From NCBI RefSeq assembly GCF_937877005.1, contig NZ_CALEFV010000289.1, positions 1-22,524 on the forward strand: 22,524 nt of DNA, given 5' to 3'. Under the pieces are notes generated by a model. That model was not told where the DNA came from and did no database searches. It was given only the letters and a program-made list of their open reading frames with translations. A program made the position numbers and the translations under genes. This document shows positions 14,069 to 21,372 of the stretch, one piece after another (positions within the stretch are counted from its first letter, which is position 1; every line of letters begins with the position of its first letter). This DNA comes from an uncultured Fibrobacter sp. Lineage in GTDB: Bacteria; Fibrobacterota; Fibrobacteria; Fibrobacterales; Fibrobacteraceae.

Positions 14069-14300
14069 CCCCCGAAACATAGGGATTTAACCGCCGGATT
14101 TCGTCAAGGAATCCGGCGGTTTCCTTTTGGTACCAATCGTAGAGGCGAACCGTTAATCGATAGTACTGCGTATAGGCTTGCAACGCTGCCAAAGAAACAA
14201 TTGATGCTGCAGCAACGGCAACAAGCATCTCGACTAGCGTAAAGCCGTTACAAGGTTGATTTTTCTCCGATTCTGTCCGAAAATTCACTTTCTTTTGCAC
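14052..14300 (-). CDS. Short pseudopilin
   Basis: An 82-residue type II secretion / type IV pilus-like pseudopilin and the last gene of the secretin operon. A 19-residue leader ends CNG, followed by the cleavage motif FTLVEMLVAVAAAS with Glu at +5, then a hydrophobic helix and a short globular part. It is much shorter than usual GspH-J proteins (about 120-200 residues). The start is GTG at 14300 with GGAGG nine bases upstream; it overlaps the preceding pseudopilin gene by 16 bases. Its 3' end overlaps the GT2 gene, and codons for TAGFLDEIRR form the GT2 terminator on the other strand. The short C-terminus could be natural or could follow from loss of the end against the GT2 gene. Confidence 0.75.
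   Translation of the reverse strand: MQKKVNFRTESEKNQPCNGFTLVEMLVAVAAASIVSLAALQAYTQYYRLTVRLYDWYQKETAGFLDEIRRLNPYVSGASRER
14089..14128 (+). terminator. Intrinsic terminator of the GT2 gene, nested in a pseudopilin gene
   Basis: AACCGCCGGATT (14089-14100), loop TCGTCAAGG and AATCCGGCGGTT (14110-14121) form a perfect 12-bp GC-rich stem followed by TCCTTTT. It begins 20 bases after the GT2 stop. On the opposite strand the same bases are codons of the pseudopilin gene 14052-14300. The reverse orientation lacks a good T tract. Confidence 0.85.
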
Positions 14301-14617
14301 CGGACAAGCCTCCGCAGTCGAACAGGATAATGTATGTGCAATTCACAACGGACCCAGGCCAGAGGTTGAACTCCAGGAACGGCCTTTAGAACAACATTTA
14401 CTCCGTTACGAACAAATGCAGAATCCCTGCACAAGGGCGGATTATGAACAAGGTCTTCAACGACCCTTAACGACTCTATAAACGCACGGGCCTTTTCCTG
14501 TTCCAAAGAATATTCCCGTCTGAATCCTGTGAAAAAGAAACCAAACACGATGACGGCCCCCATGAGAACGGCAAGAGCCACACAAACTTCCATCAGGGTA
14601 AAGCCGCGCACACCCAT
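14285..14617 (-). CDS. Pseudopilin
   Basis: A 110-residue pseudopilin. From the ATG at 14617 a very short leader MGVRG precedes the cleavage motif FTLMEVCVALAVLMGA with Glu at +5, then a hydrophobic helix and a globular part with Cys residues around PPLCRDSAF and VRCELH that may pair. The frame stays open further upstream, but those residues overlap the preceding gene and would bury the leader; the ATG one base after the preceding stop is the natural start, by translational coupling. Position between a PilX/GspK-like gene and another pseudopilin suggests a GspI- or PilV-like minor subunit. Confidence 0.8.
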   Translation of the reverse strand: MGVRGFTLMEVCVALAVLMGAVIVFGFFFTGFRREYSLEQEKARAFIESLRVVEDLVHNPPLCRDSAFVRNGVNVVLKAVPGVQPLAWVRCELHIHYPVRLRRLVRCKRK

Positions 14618-14618
14618 C

Positions 14619-15512
14619 TTATCGTAAGTTCCATTCGAATGGGACGATTCGCCCACCGGCAAAGTCGGGAAGCAACATCGAATCAATACCGACCATTTCA
14701 TAATTTTCCAACGCCATGACAAACGAAGGATAGCGAAAACGCACTTTTTCGGAACCGTTCGGAAAAGAGACTTCCTGACGGGCCACTACGACTCCCGAAA
14801 AATCCAAGTTCCTATAAATCTCTACCCGGGACTCGCTAAACGCTTCTAGCCAACGAACCTTCGTCTGTCCCCGTAACACGAGAGGGCCTCGCGCATAAAC
14901 ACGCAAAGTATCAAACTCGGCATATCCACGCACTTCTACCGATCCATCTACGATAAAGCGCCCCGTGGAAACGCGCCCATCAAGATTCAGCGACAAGTCC
15001 CCATCAATGACACGAAGCGCAACCGATTCCATAGGACCAAACAGGCGCTGATTACCTGACTTTGTTTTCAGATTCAATGGAGGCTCCACCATTACAATAT
15101 CACGATTCAACTGAGAACGAAAGCCATCGTATATTTTGCGTCGAACCTTATAAGCTCTTAAAAGAGGGCACGGAGAATCGCAGGAGGCACCAGCAAGGAC
15201 CTGAACCGTCACCCCCTCCATCTCGGCAGACAATAGCGCCCACGGCCCCATTTGTCCACTCACTACTTTAGGCAACCGGATATTCCACGGATTATTTTCG
15301 AAATAATCTTGAGGAAGACCTTCCTGATAAGCAATTAGAGCCGATTCCGCATCGTAAATCCATTGCTGCCTTTGCTCGGCAAGCAACACAAGACGACGAA
15401 TCCCTCCAGGAAACCTTATGAGATTGGTCAGCAAGATTGTCACAATCAGGAGAATTCCTAGCACAAACGGCAATACGCTGCCTCGGTTTCGCAACATGAA
15501 AAAGGGGAACAT
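14619..15512 (-). CDS. PilX/GspK-like membrane-anchored protein
   Basis: A 297-residue protein with one N-terminal membrane helix (RGSVLPFVLGILLIVTILLT) directly after a basic RNRG. The pattern recalls PilX and GspK, which begin RG followed by a hydrophobic helix. It lacks the FTLxE motif, so pre-pilin peptidase may not process it in the usual way. Beyond a Cys pair (CDSPC near residue 111), residues about 165-250 alternate short hydrophobic strands (LRVIDGDLSLNLDGRVSTGR, LRVYARGPLVLRG), suggesting a small beta-solenoid such as that in bactofilins; this is my reading of the periodicity. The ATG shares one base with the preceding stop (TGATG) and has GGAG nine bases upstream. Operon position supports a minor pilin or export role. 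Confidence 0.6.
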   Translation of the reverse strand: MFPFFMLRNRGSVLPFVLGILLIVTILLTNLIRFPGGIRRLVLLAEQRQQWIYDAESALIAYQEGLPQDYFENNPWNIRLPKVVSGQMGPWALLSAEMEGVTVQVLAGASCDSPCPLLRAYKVRRKIYDGFRSQLNRDIVMVEPPLNLKTKSGNQRLFGPMESVALRVIDGDLSLNLDGRVSTGRFIVDGSVEVRGYAEFDTLRVYARGPLVLRGQTKVRWLEAFSESRVEIYRNLDFSGVVVARQEVSFPNGSEKVRFRYPSFVMALENYEMVGIDSMLLPDFAGGRIVPFEWNLR

Positions 15513-16570
15513 CAATCAGTTCTCCGCTCCAACACCGAATCCAGGCAGGCTAACCTGACATAATCTTTCCCTATCTCAAACAGCGAAAAAGATCCGAGAG
15601 AATCCCCGGGCCGAAGGACTTTTGATTTCTCAGATATCGATATCACCGCCAATTTTTCAGCAACGATCCCTTTCAACCGAAATTCCGGCATGTTACAAGC
15701 CGCAGTTTGATCCTGCAATCCATGAAAAAAATCCACATCATCCGTAGGTATTTTTTCCGCATTCACTATTTCCGGTGCGGGCAGGAGTTGCTCTGGCAAG
15801 GCATCAAAGCGGGCTACATCTAGATCATCAAAAAGAAATGTCCCCGCAAGATTATACCCCAGCAAAAACAGGAGTAGAACACCTCCAAGGATTATCAATA
15901 TTTCTTTTTTCGCCGTCGCTTCGATTTTCTTTTCAGTTCTTTCCGTTAAAGAAAGATGTCGCCAAAATGGGTCCCGGGAAGCTCGTCGAAAAAAAGCCTG
16001 CCGTAATGAATCGTCATAGTCCCCCCTATCACCTGAAATCTCAATAATGGAATCTCTAGAAAAAAGAGGATCCTCTACCAAAAAGCGCCGAAATCGAGCA
16101 AGACGTTCTTGCAGACTGCCAGAACATTTCTTTGATGGGAAATCGAATCGTTCCTCGGACCAATAACAAAAACGACCTTCAAAAAAGACCAGCATATACA
16201 GGATTCCACCAACAAGCATATGAAACCAGAAACTTCCATTATATTCCCTGTCAGGAATATTTGCCGCAGCCGCATCCGCCACTGAATACAGCCATATCTG
16301 CGACGGCAACCGACGAAGGCGGCCCCTGTGAGCATCTCTCTCCGTGAAGGCTACCAAAAACCGCGAAAGCCGCCCTTCCGCAGCATTAAAAGACACAAGG
16401 GGCCAAAGGCTGTACGAGCCTCCACCGTCTCGCAATCTTTTAACGGCCGTGGGAAACTCTCTCTCAAACAGGTCATTCACTTGCCTTGGCGAAACCGTTT
16501 CGTCAAAATTTGAGGACAATTCCCATGTAAAAAGGTTTGCTCGATACGGCTTCGCTCCAAACATCCACAT
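15512..16570 (-). CDS. Single-span assembly protein, GspL/PilM-like front and GspC/PilP-like end
   Basis: A 352-residue protein with one central membrane helix (about 230-250, ILIILGGVLLLFLLGYNLAG). The N-terminal 225 residues are soluble and lie on the cytoplasmic side by the positive-inside rule; they are not clearly matched, but the position recalls the actin-like part of GspL or PilM. After the helix, a periplasmic region ends in LKGIVAEKLAVISISEKSKV and LRPGDSLGSFSLFEIGKDYV, which fits the homology-region fold of GspC/PilP that binds the secretin. The frame opens at 16627, overlapping the secretin gene, but the ATG at 16570, one base after its stop, is the likelier start. It probably joins the secretin to the inner-membrane apparatus; family assignment is by weak pattern and context. 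Confidence 0.55.
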   Translation of the reverse strand: MWMFGAKPYRANLFTWELSSNFDETVSPRQVNDLFEREFPTAVKRLRDGGGSYSLWPLVSFNAAEGRLSRFLVAFTERDAHRGRLRRLPSQIWLYSVADAAAANIPDREYNGSFWFHMLVGGILYMLVFFEGRFCYWSEERFDFPSKKCSGSLQERLARFRRFLVEDPLFSRDSIIEISGDRGDYDDSLRQAFFRRASRDPFWRHLSLTERTEKKIEATAKKEILIILGGVLLLFLLGYNLAGTFLFDDLDVARFDALPEQLLPAPEIVNAEKIPTDDVDFFHGLQDQTAACNMPEFRLKGIVAEKLAVISISEKSKVLRPGDSLGSFSLFEIGKDYVRLACLDSVLERRTD

Positions 16571-16571
16571 A

Positions 16572-18275
16572 CTACAAACCGGCCCTTTCCACATGGGGCG
16601 TAATAAAAATGGCCAGTTCATTTTCATCCTCTTCTTCGGAGGAATAACTGAACAAGCGACCTACTAAAGGAATACTTCCCAAAAAAGGGACCGCCGAGCG
16701 CACCTCAGACTTACTCTTGCGAATAAGTCCACCCAGACAAAGCGTCTCGCCATCTTTCAACACTACCACCGTTTTCAGATTTCGGGTACTGATATCGCGA
16801 GGTCCGTCACCCGAGCTGCGACCAGCCGTCTTTATTTCGGGCGACACTTCGAGCGTAATGCGCCCCTCCTGCGTCACCGACGGCGTAAGTTCTAGCGAAA
16901 TTCCATCATTGAACGATCGATAATCCGTTATCGGGAAACCATCCGCTGAGACCTGGCTTACCAAATAGTAGACCGTATTGGTCACATTCAATTCAGCTTT
17001 GTTCCCATTTAAGGTGGTAAGCCTAGGCCGCGCGAGAACTTCTGCTCGATTGCTCTCTTCCATTGAAGCAAGCTCCATTTCAAAGCGATCCGGCAAAAGC
17101 CCAATTTTACCGAATGCCCCGGCCACAGCGAAATCATGATCTAAAAAATCAAAGTAACCATGCATTCCTATATCGCGTTCGCTTGTTTTGCGCGTTGCTC
17201 CACTGCGAAGTCCTATTTCAAAACCATGTCCTTTCTTGAATTCCACCACTATACACGACAATGTCACCTGCAATGCAGGGACATCGATCTGTTTCAACAT
17301 ATCTTCAGCCATCTGAATTTCGGATCGCGAGCCTCCAAGCATCAGCGCATTTTGCTCCTTAATTTCAGTCGCCACGAAATCTGCACTTGGCGTAAATTTT
17401 CCCAAATACGCCAAAGCCTTTTCCGAATGAATATGTTTCAACGGATACAGGGAACTTGTCGAGAGAGCATGGTGCGCCCCCGTCTCGGAGACATACAGCG
17501 TATTACTATCGAGGACATAGCTATAACGACGCCCCTTGAATAGCGAGTTAATCAAAGTCTCAAGACCAGTCTTGTTAAATTGGAGTCGAACATTCTCATT
17601 AACATCGCCATAAACAGCAAGATCAAATCCCGAAAGTTCCGCCAATTCAACAAGAACATCCGCTAGCGAGGCATCAACGATTTTCGCAGAATAGAGATTT
17701 CCATCGCGTTCAATTCTTATCCTGTCTTTTGCGGTATCATCTTTAGCAGTACGATTCTCCCCTACACGAATACATTCCCCCTCGCGCCAAACGCGAAATC
17801 CGTGCGCAGACATAATACTCCTAAAGGCCGTTTCTGCGGGCAGGTTCTGCAAATTTCCCGTAATACGTCCCCCAACCCCCTGATTCACCAAAATATTCAA
17901 TCCCGTATTTAGCGAAAATTCGCGAACAAAATCTTTTACATCCTGATCTTTCACAGAAAGCGTAACTAAGGAATCCTGCTTCTGAAATTCATGTTCACCT
18001 CTCAAGACTTCCTTACGTACATGAAAAACTCCATCCCGTTCAACTACTTCAAGACCATGCGCCAAGCACAATGCAGAAAGCCCCTCCATCGCACCAACCC
18101 CCTCCAAATGAAAGGTAACTCGATCTTCAAGCTGATCATCCACCAGCAAGGGTACATCATAGGCAAGAGATATCGCGCGGATGACATCTTCAATGGGTGT
18201 ATCCACGAAATCCAGCGTGGCCGACCAAGAAATAGAGAATAACAGTAAAAAGAAATATCTTAAAGTTCTTGGCAA
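16572..18275 (-). CDS. Secretin of a type II secretion or type IV pilus-like system
   Basis: A 567-residue outer-membrane channel protein. A signal peptide (about 1-18, ending SWSA) is followed by an N0/STN-like domain (TPIEDVIRAISLAYDVPLLV), repeated N1-type domains (VKDFVREFSLNTGLNILVN; LADVLVELAELSGFDLAVYG; YPLKHIHSEKALAYLG) and the C-terminal secretin domain (about 345-560). That domain shows EVLARPRLTTLNGNKAEL, ITLEVSPEIKTA and VPFLGSIPLVGRLFS, the last being the family signature. No C-terminal pilotin-binding extension is seen. The start is TTG at 18275 with GAGG five bases upstream. It heads the five-gene operon down to 14052. GspD and PilQ cannot be told apart with confidence: the STN-like start points to PilQ, the pseudopilins fit both. 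Confidence 0.9.
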   Translation of the reverse strand: MPRTLRYFFLLLFSISWSATLDFVDTPIEDVIRAISLAYDVPLLVDDQLEDRVTFHLEGVGAMEGLSALCLAHGLEVVERDGVFHVRKEVLRGEHEFQKQDSLVTLSVKDQDVKDFVREFSLNTGLNILVNQGVGGRITGNLQNLPAETAFRSIMSAHGFRVWREGECIRVGENRTAKDDTAKDRIRIERDGNLYSAKIVDASLADVLVELAELSGFDLAVYGDVNENVRLQFNKTGLETLINSLFKGRRYSYVLDSNTLYVSETGAHHALSTSSLYPLKHIHSEKALAYLGKFTPSADFVATEIKEQNALMLGGSRSEIQMAEDMLKQIDVPALQVTLSCIVVEFKKGHGFEIGLRSGATRKTSERDIGMHGYFDFLDHDFAVAGAFGKIGLLPDRFEMELASMEESNRAEVLARPRLTTLNGNKAELNVTNTVYYLVSQVSADGFPITDYRSFNDGISLELTPSVTQEGRITLEVSPEIKTAGRSSGDGPRDISTRNLKTVVVLKDGETLCLGGLIRKSKSEVRSAVPFLGSIPLVGRLFSYSSEEEDENELAIFITPHVERAGL

Positions 18276-18385
18276 TAAAACCTCGAACTAGGCTAAAACC
18301 CAGCCAGGGATATAAGAAAACCCACTATTCTGCGAGCCCTTTAAAATTAACAACAAAATCGGCACGCAACAAGACTGATACGAAG

Positions 18386-19246
18386 TCACATTCTATTTTG
18401 CAAACAACTGTTTGCGGAATTCTCTCCCCATCTCCGTTCCGGATTAGGACAATGATCCTCATGACCATCCGGCCAAACCCATACCTCATCATCAAATGGG
18501 CATGCATCACATTTTCCGCCCACAGGACAAAGGTCTGCGCCCCGTTCGAAAAATAGGCTTCCCTCGTTTTTCAGTTTTCTTGATAGCAATCTTCCATTAC
18601 AGAATTCTTGTCGGAGATTTTCAAATTTCGCTGCATCCACCTCAAAGCGTTCTCGCAGGAATCTAGGGGCACCTTTCAAAAAAATAGCGGGATTCCATTT
18701 AATTCGGGAAACACCGACCGATTCGGCCCAGTGCAGAATTGTTTCCACCTGATCAATATTTTCTCGGTGAATCGTGACCTGCAACGACACGGTCGCAGAA
18801 CCATTCAAAGCCACAAGTCGTTCGACATTACTTCGCCATTCAGACAGCGCAATCCCCCCCAATTCATATGCAAGCGTGCTTATCTTGATGTCACTACAGA
18901 CAGCAAGCAAAACCTGCATGCCACTTGCGTGTTTCCACTTTCCAGGGAATGTCCCATTCGTCGTCAAGTTCATCTTGACATTCAAATCGACACAAAGCTG
19001 CAACAGTTCTTCAAACTTTGAATAAAGTAACGGTTCCCCCATGGTCGAAGGAATCACTTCTCGCAGCGTCCTATTACCAAAAGCATCACGAATTGATGCG
19101 TATTTTACGATTGAATTCTTCGCAATTTCAAAAGGCATCTCTCCATAGGTGCGCAAATGTCCTCTCTGATTTCGAAAGCACAATGAGCAATGTAAATTGC
19201 ATTCATCTGGATTCGTCAGTAATGTGAGACGCTTCATGAAAAACAC
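18386..19246 (-). CDS. Radical SAM protein with Cys-rich C-terminus
   Basis: A 286-residue radical SAM enzyme of unknown substrate. CNLHCSLC (Cys16, 20, 23) binds the catalytic 4Fe-4S cluster. TMGEPLLYSKFEEL is the GGEP-type SAM-binding strand and NLTTNGTFPG the next core strand. At the end CPVGGKCDACP plus a later HCPNPE supply four Cys in a SPASM/twitch-like arrangement for a second cluster. Such enzymes often modify peptides or proteins, but no small precursor gene is apparent beside it. The frame opens at GTG 19246; an in-frame ATG at 19237 is equally possible and neither has a clear binding site. It follows the flavoprotein gene by eight bases, so the two are likely cotranscribed. 110 bases separate it from the secretin gene. 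Confidence 0.85.
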   Translation of the reverse strand: MFFMKRLTLLTNPDECNLHCSLCFRNQRGHLRTYGEMPFEIAKNSIVKYASIRDAFGNRTLREVIPSTMGEPLLYSKFEELLQLCVDLNVKMNLTTNGTFPGKWKHASGMQVLLAVCSDIKISTLAYELGGIALSEWRSNVERLVALNGSATVSLQVTIHRENIDQVETILHWAESVGVSRIKWNPAIFLKGAPRFLRERFEVDAAKFENLRQEFCNGRLLSRKLKNEGSLFFERGADLCPVGGKCDACPFDDEVWVWPDGHEDHCPNPERRWGENSANSCLQNRM

Positions 19247-19254
19247 AATGTCGT

Positions 19255-20118
19255 CTATCGATTTTCTCTCAAGTACTTAATTGCAGCAAGACTTGCCCTA
19301 GCACCTTCCCCTACGGCAACGGCAACCTGCAAAACACCTCCGGTACAATCCCCCGCAGCATACAAGCCAGGTAGCGTCGTCTGAAAATTTTCATCTAGGA
19401 CAAGTTTCCCCTTATCAAAACCGGCCCCCGCCTTTTTAGCAAGATCCGTCGCGCTGGCACTACCGAGCGCAACAAACAGCCCATCGAAGTGTCCTTCAGT
19501 ACCATCCTCATAACGGACTGCCCTGAAAGTTCCTTCACCAACCAGGGCTTGCAAGTGGCGTTTTTCTACACGAACATTCTCGGGGAATTTTGCCGTCAAC
19601 GGGACACCATTCGTCAAGAGAGTCACGCTTTCAACCACCTGTAACAGTTCCTGCGTTTCATGAAGCGCATATTCGCCACTTCCGAGAACAGCCACGTTCT
19701 TCTTGCGGTAGAAGAACGCGTCACATACAGCACAGAAACTCACTCCATGCCCCTCCAATTCGGCCATACCGGCAATTGGATAGCTATTGCGAGCAGATCC
19801 CGTCGCCATGATGCAGACTTTTCCATGGTATTCTCCGGATATTCCCTTGGCAATAAATTCGGAACCATCAAACATCAAGTCAGTCACTTCATCATCGGCA
19901 ATATCTCCCCCCAAGTTTAAAGCCTGTTTTTTACCGACATTCAAAAGTTCTTCGCCCGTCAGAGGTTTCTCCAGCCCATAGTAATTCTGAATCATATGAG
20001 CCTTGGCCAAAGCTCCACCATCTTTACCAACCAGCTGTACATGGAGCCCTGCACGCAATCCATACAATGCAGCCGATATTCCCGCCGGACCGTAACCTAA
20101 AATTAACATGTCAGACAT
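19255..20118 (-). CDS. Thioredoxin-reductase-like flavoprotein
   Basis: A 287-residue pyridine nucleotide-disulfide oxidoreductase. LGYGPAGISAALYG (7-20) binds FAD, CAVCDAFFY with Cys129 and Cys132 is the redox pair of the thioredoxin reductase class, and LYAAGDCTGG near 263 closes the FAD site. It is shorter than TrxB (about 315). The second nucleotide motif is present as LGSGEYA (145-151), but the HRR segment that holds the NADPH phosphate in TrxB is replaced by LLTNGVPLTA. NADPH may therefore not be its donor; NADH or ferredoxin, as in known ferredoxin-dependent members, are alternatives. The ATG has AGGAGGG five bases upstream. The radical SAM gene follows, and the GH8 gene is divergent. 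Confidence 0.85.
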   Translation of the reverse strand: MSDMLILGYGPAGISAALYGLRAGLHVQLVGKDGGALAKAHMIQNYYGLEKPLTGEELLNVGKKQALNLGGDIADDEVTDLMFDGSEFIAKGISGEYHGKVCIMATGSARNSYPIAGMAELEGHGVSFCAVCDAFFYRKKNVAVLGSGEYALHETQELLQVVESVTLLTNGVPLTAKFPENVRVEKRHLQALVGEGTFRAVRYEDGTEGHFDGLFVALGSASATDLAKKAGAGFDKGKLVLDENFQTTLPGLYAAGDCTGGVLQVAVAVGEGARASLAAIKYLRENR

Positions 20119-20212
20119 AAAATCCCTCCTATAAAGAGTTTATCTTAACCTATAAGATACAAATTATTTATTTTATAAAAGGTTGTATTGGGATAAAGCA
20201 CAAAGGGTAACA

Positions 20213-21325
20213 ATGGAAAGATTTACTCCGCGCGACATGTTTGTTGAAGCTGGCTATGGTCCTAATTTTGCCAACCAGCTCATCCAGAACGCCTACAGCA
20301 AATTGTTCGAAGGCGATCCCATCGACGAACGAGTCTGTTTCGACGCCTCCGATGACATGAGCTACATTATCGATATCGGCCATGACGACATCCGCTCCGA
20401 AGGCATGAGCTACGGCATGTATATTACTGCACTCACGGGCCACGAGCTGCAGTTCGACAAGCTATGGAAATTCGCCAAGCGTTATCTAAGAAACGACGAT
20501 GGACCTCACGTAGGCTATTTCGCCTGGCAAGTATCCACGACTGATTTCAGCAAAATGGACCCGGGAGCAGCTCCCGATGGCGAAGAGTATTTCGCCATGG
20601 CACTCTTGATTGCCGCCGAAAAATTCAATCGTCCGGACCTCAAGGACGAAGCCGTTGGTCTTATAAACTGGCTCAGGAATAAGCCAAATAACGGGATAGT
20701 GGGCCCCATCATCGACCCCGAAAGAAACCTCGTCAAATTTTCTCCTGTACTCGGAAACGACTTTACCGACCCGAGCTATAACACGGTCGCCTTCTACCGA
20801 GCCTTTGCCGAAGCTACCGGCGACGACACCTGGTACACCATCGCAAACAACAGCCTCGACTATATACAAAAAGCGGCACATTCTGAAACAGGACTCTGTA
20901 GCGAATATTCCGAATATAATGGTACGCCGAGACCCACCCCCTGGTATCCAGAAAGCGGATGTTTCAGCGGCGATGCCTGGCGTGTGGCAATGAACCTGAG
21001 TCTTGACTATGCTCTATTCCGCGGCCATGATTGCGAAAAAGCTATTTGCGAAAGGCTTCTGAACTTCTTTGAGAATAGAAGGCCATACCTTGCCGATTAT
21101 GCGACCGATGGAACACCATTCCCGCGTCAAGGACGAAACGCGACCCCAGGCGTCATCGCAATGAATGCCGCAGCGACACAGGTTCTACCCACGGAACACG
21201 AACTCATCAAGCCCTTCGTCAAAGACCTTGCCGCACTCTCCGTTCCCTATCGGTTCTGGCGTTATTACGATGGCATGCTTTATATGATCGGCCTTCTTGC
21301 TACAGCAGGGAAAATTCGATTCTAA
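20213..21325 (+). CDS. GH8 reducing-end xylose-releasing exo-oligoxylanase
   Basis: A 370-residue cytoplasmic glycoside hydrolase of family 8, similar along its length to the Rex enzyme of Bacillus halodurans, which removes xylose from the reducing end of xylo-oligosaccharides. From the ATG, Glu63 in DDIRSEGMSYGMY matches the catalytic acid, APDGEEYFAMAL is shared, DFTDPSYN matches the EFSDPSYH segment, and Asp254 in FSGDAWRVAMN matches the catalytic base. Absence of a signal peptide fits degradation of imported oligomers. The ATG at 20213 has AAAGGG five bases upstream; an in-frame TTG at 20183 would add ten residues without support. In Rex a Leu-His-Pro loop limits the active site at the reducing end; the matching position here reads Ala-Thr-Pro. 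It is 47 bases ahead of the FISUMP lipoprotein and may be cotranscribed. Confidence 0.88.
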   Translation: MERFTPRDMFVEAGYGPNFANQLIQNAYSKLFEGDPIDERVCFDASDDMSYIIDIGHDDIRSEGMSYGMYITALTGHELQFDKLWKFAKRYLRNDDGPHVGYFAWQVSTTDFSKMDPGAAPDGEEYFAMALLIAAEKFNRPDLKDEAVGLINWLRNKPNNGIVGPIIDPERNLVKFSPVLGNDFTDPSYNTVAFYRAFAEATGDDTWYTIANNSLDYIQKAAHSETGLCSEYSEYNGTPRPTPWYPESGCFSGDAWRVAMNLSLDYALFRGHDCEKAICERLLNFFENRRPYLADYATDGTPFPRQGRNATPGVIAMNAAATQVLPTEHELIKPFVKDLAALSVPYRFWRYYDGMLYMIGLLATAGKIRF

Positions 21326-21372
21326 AGTTTACACGCATACATTTCAAACCAAAACAAAAAGCGACTAAGAAC

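Noticed and set aside
13388..14080. A 230-residue - strand frame opposite the GT2 gene
   Set aside because: Shadow frame; the + strand has all GT2 catalytic motifs and a terminator, and the - frame has no known domain.
18289..18390. A short GTG-started frame of about 33 residues in the gap between the radical SAM gene and the secretin, overlapping the radical SAM stop
   Set aside because: The start has no binding site of its own, the sequence has no recognisable features beyond a short hydrophobic run, and the length is within chance expectation.
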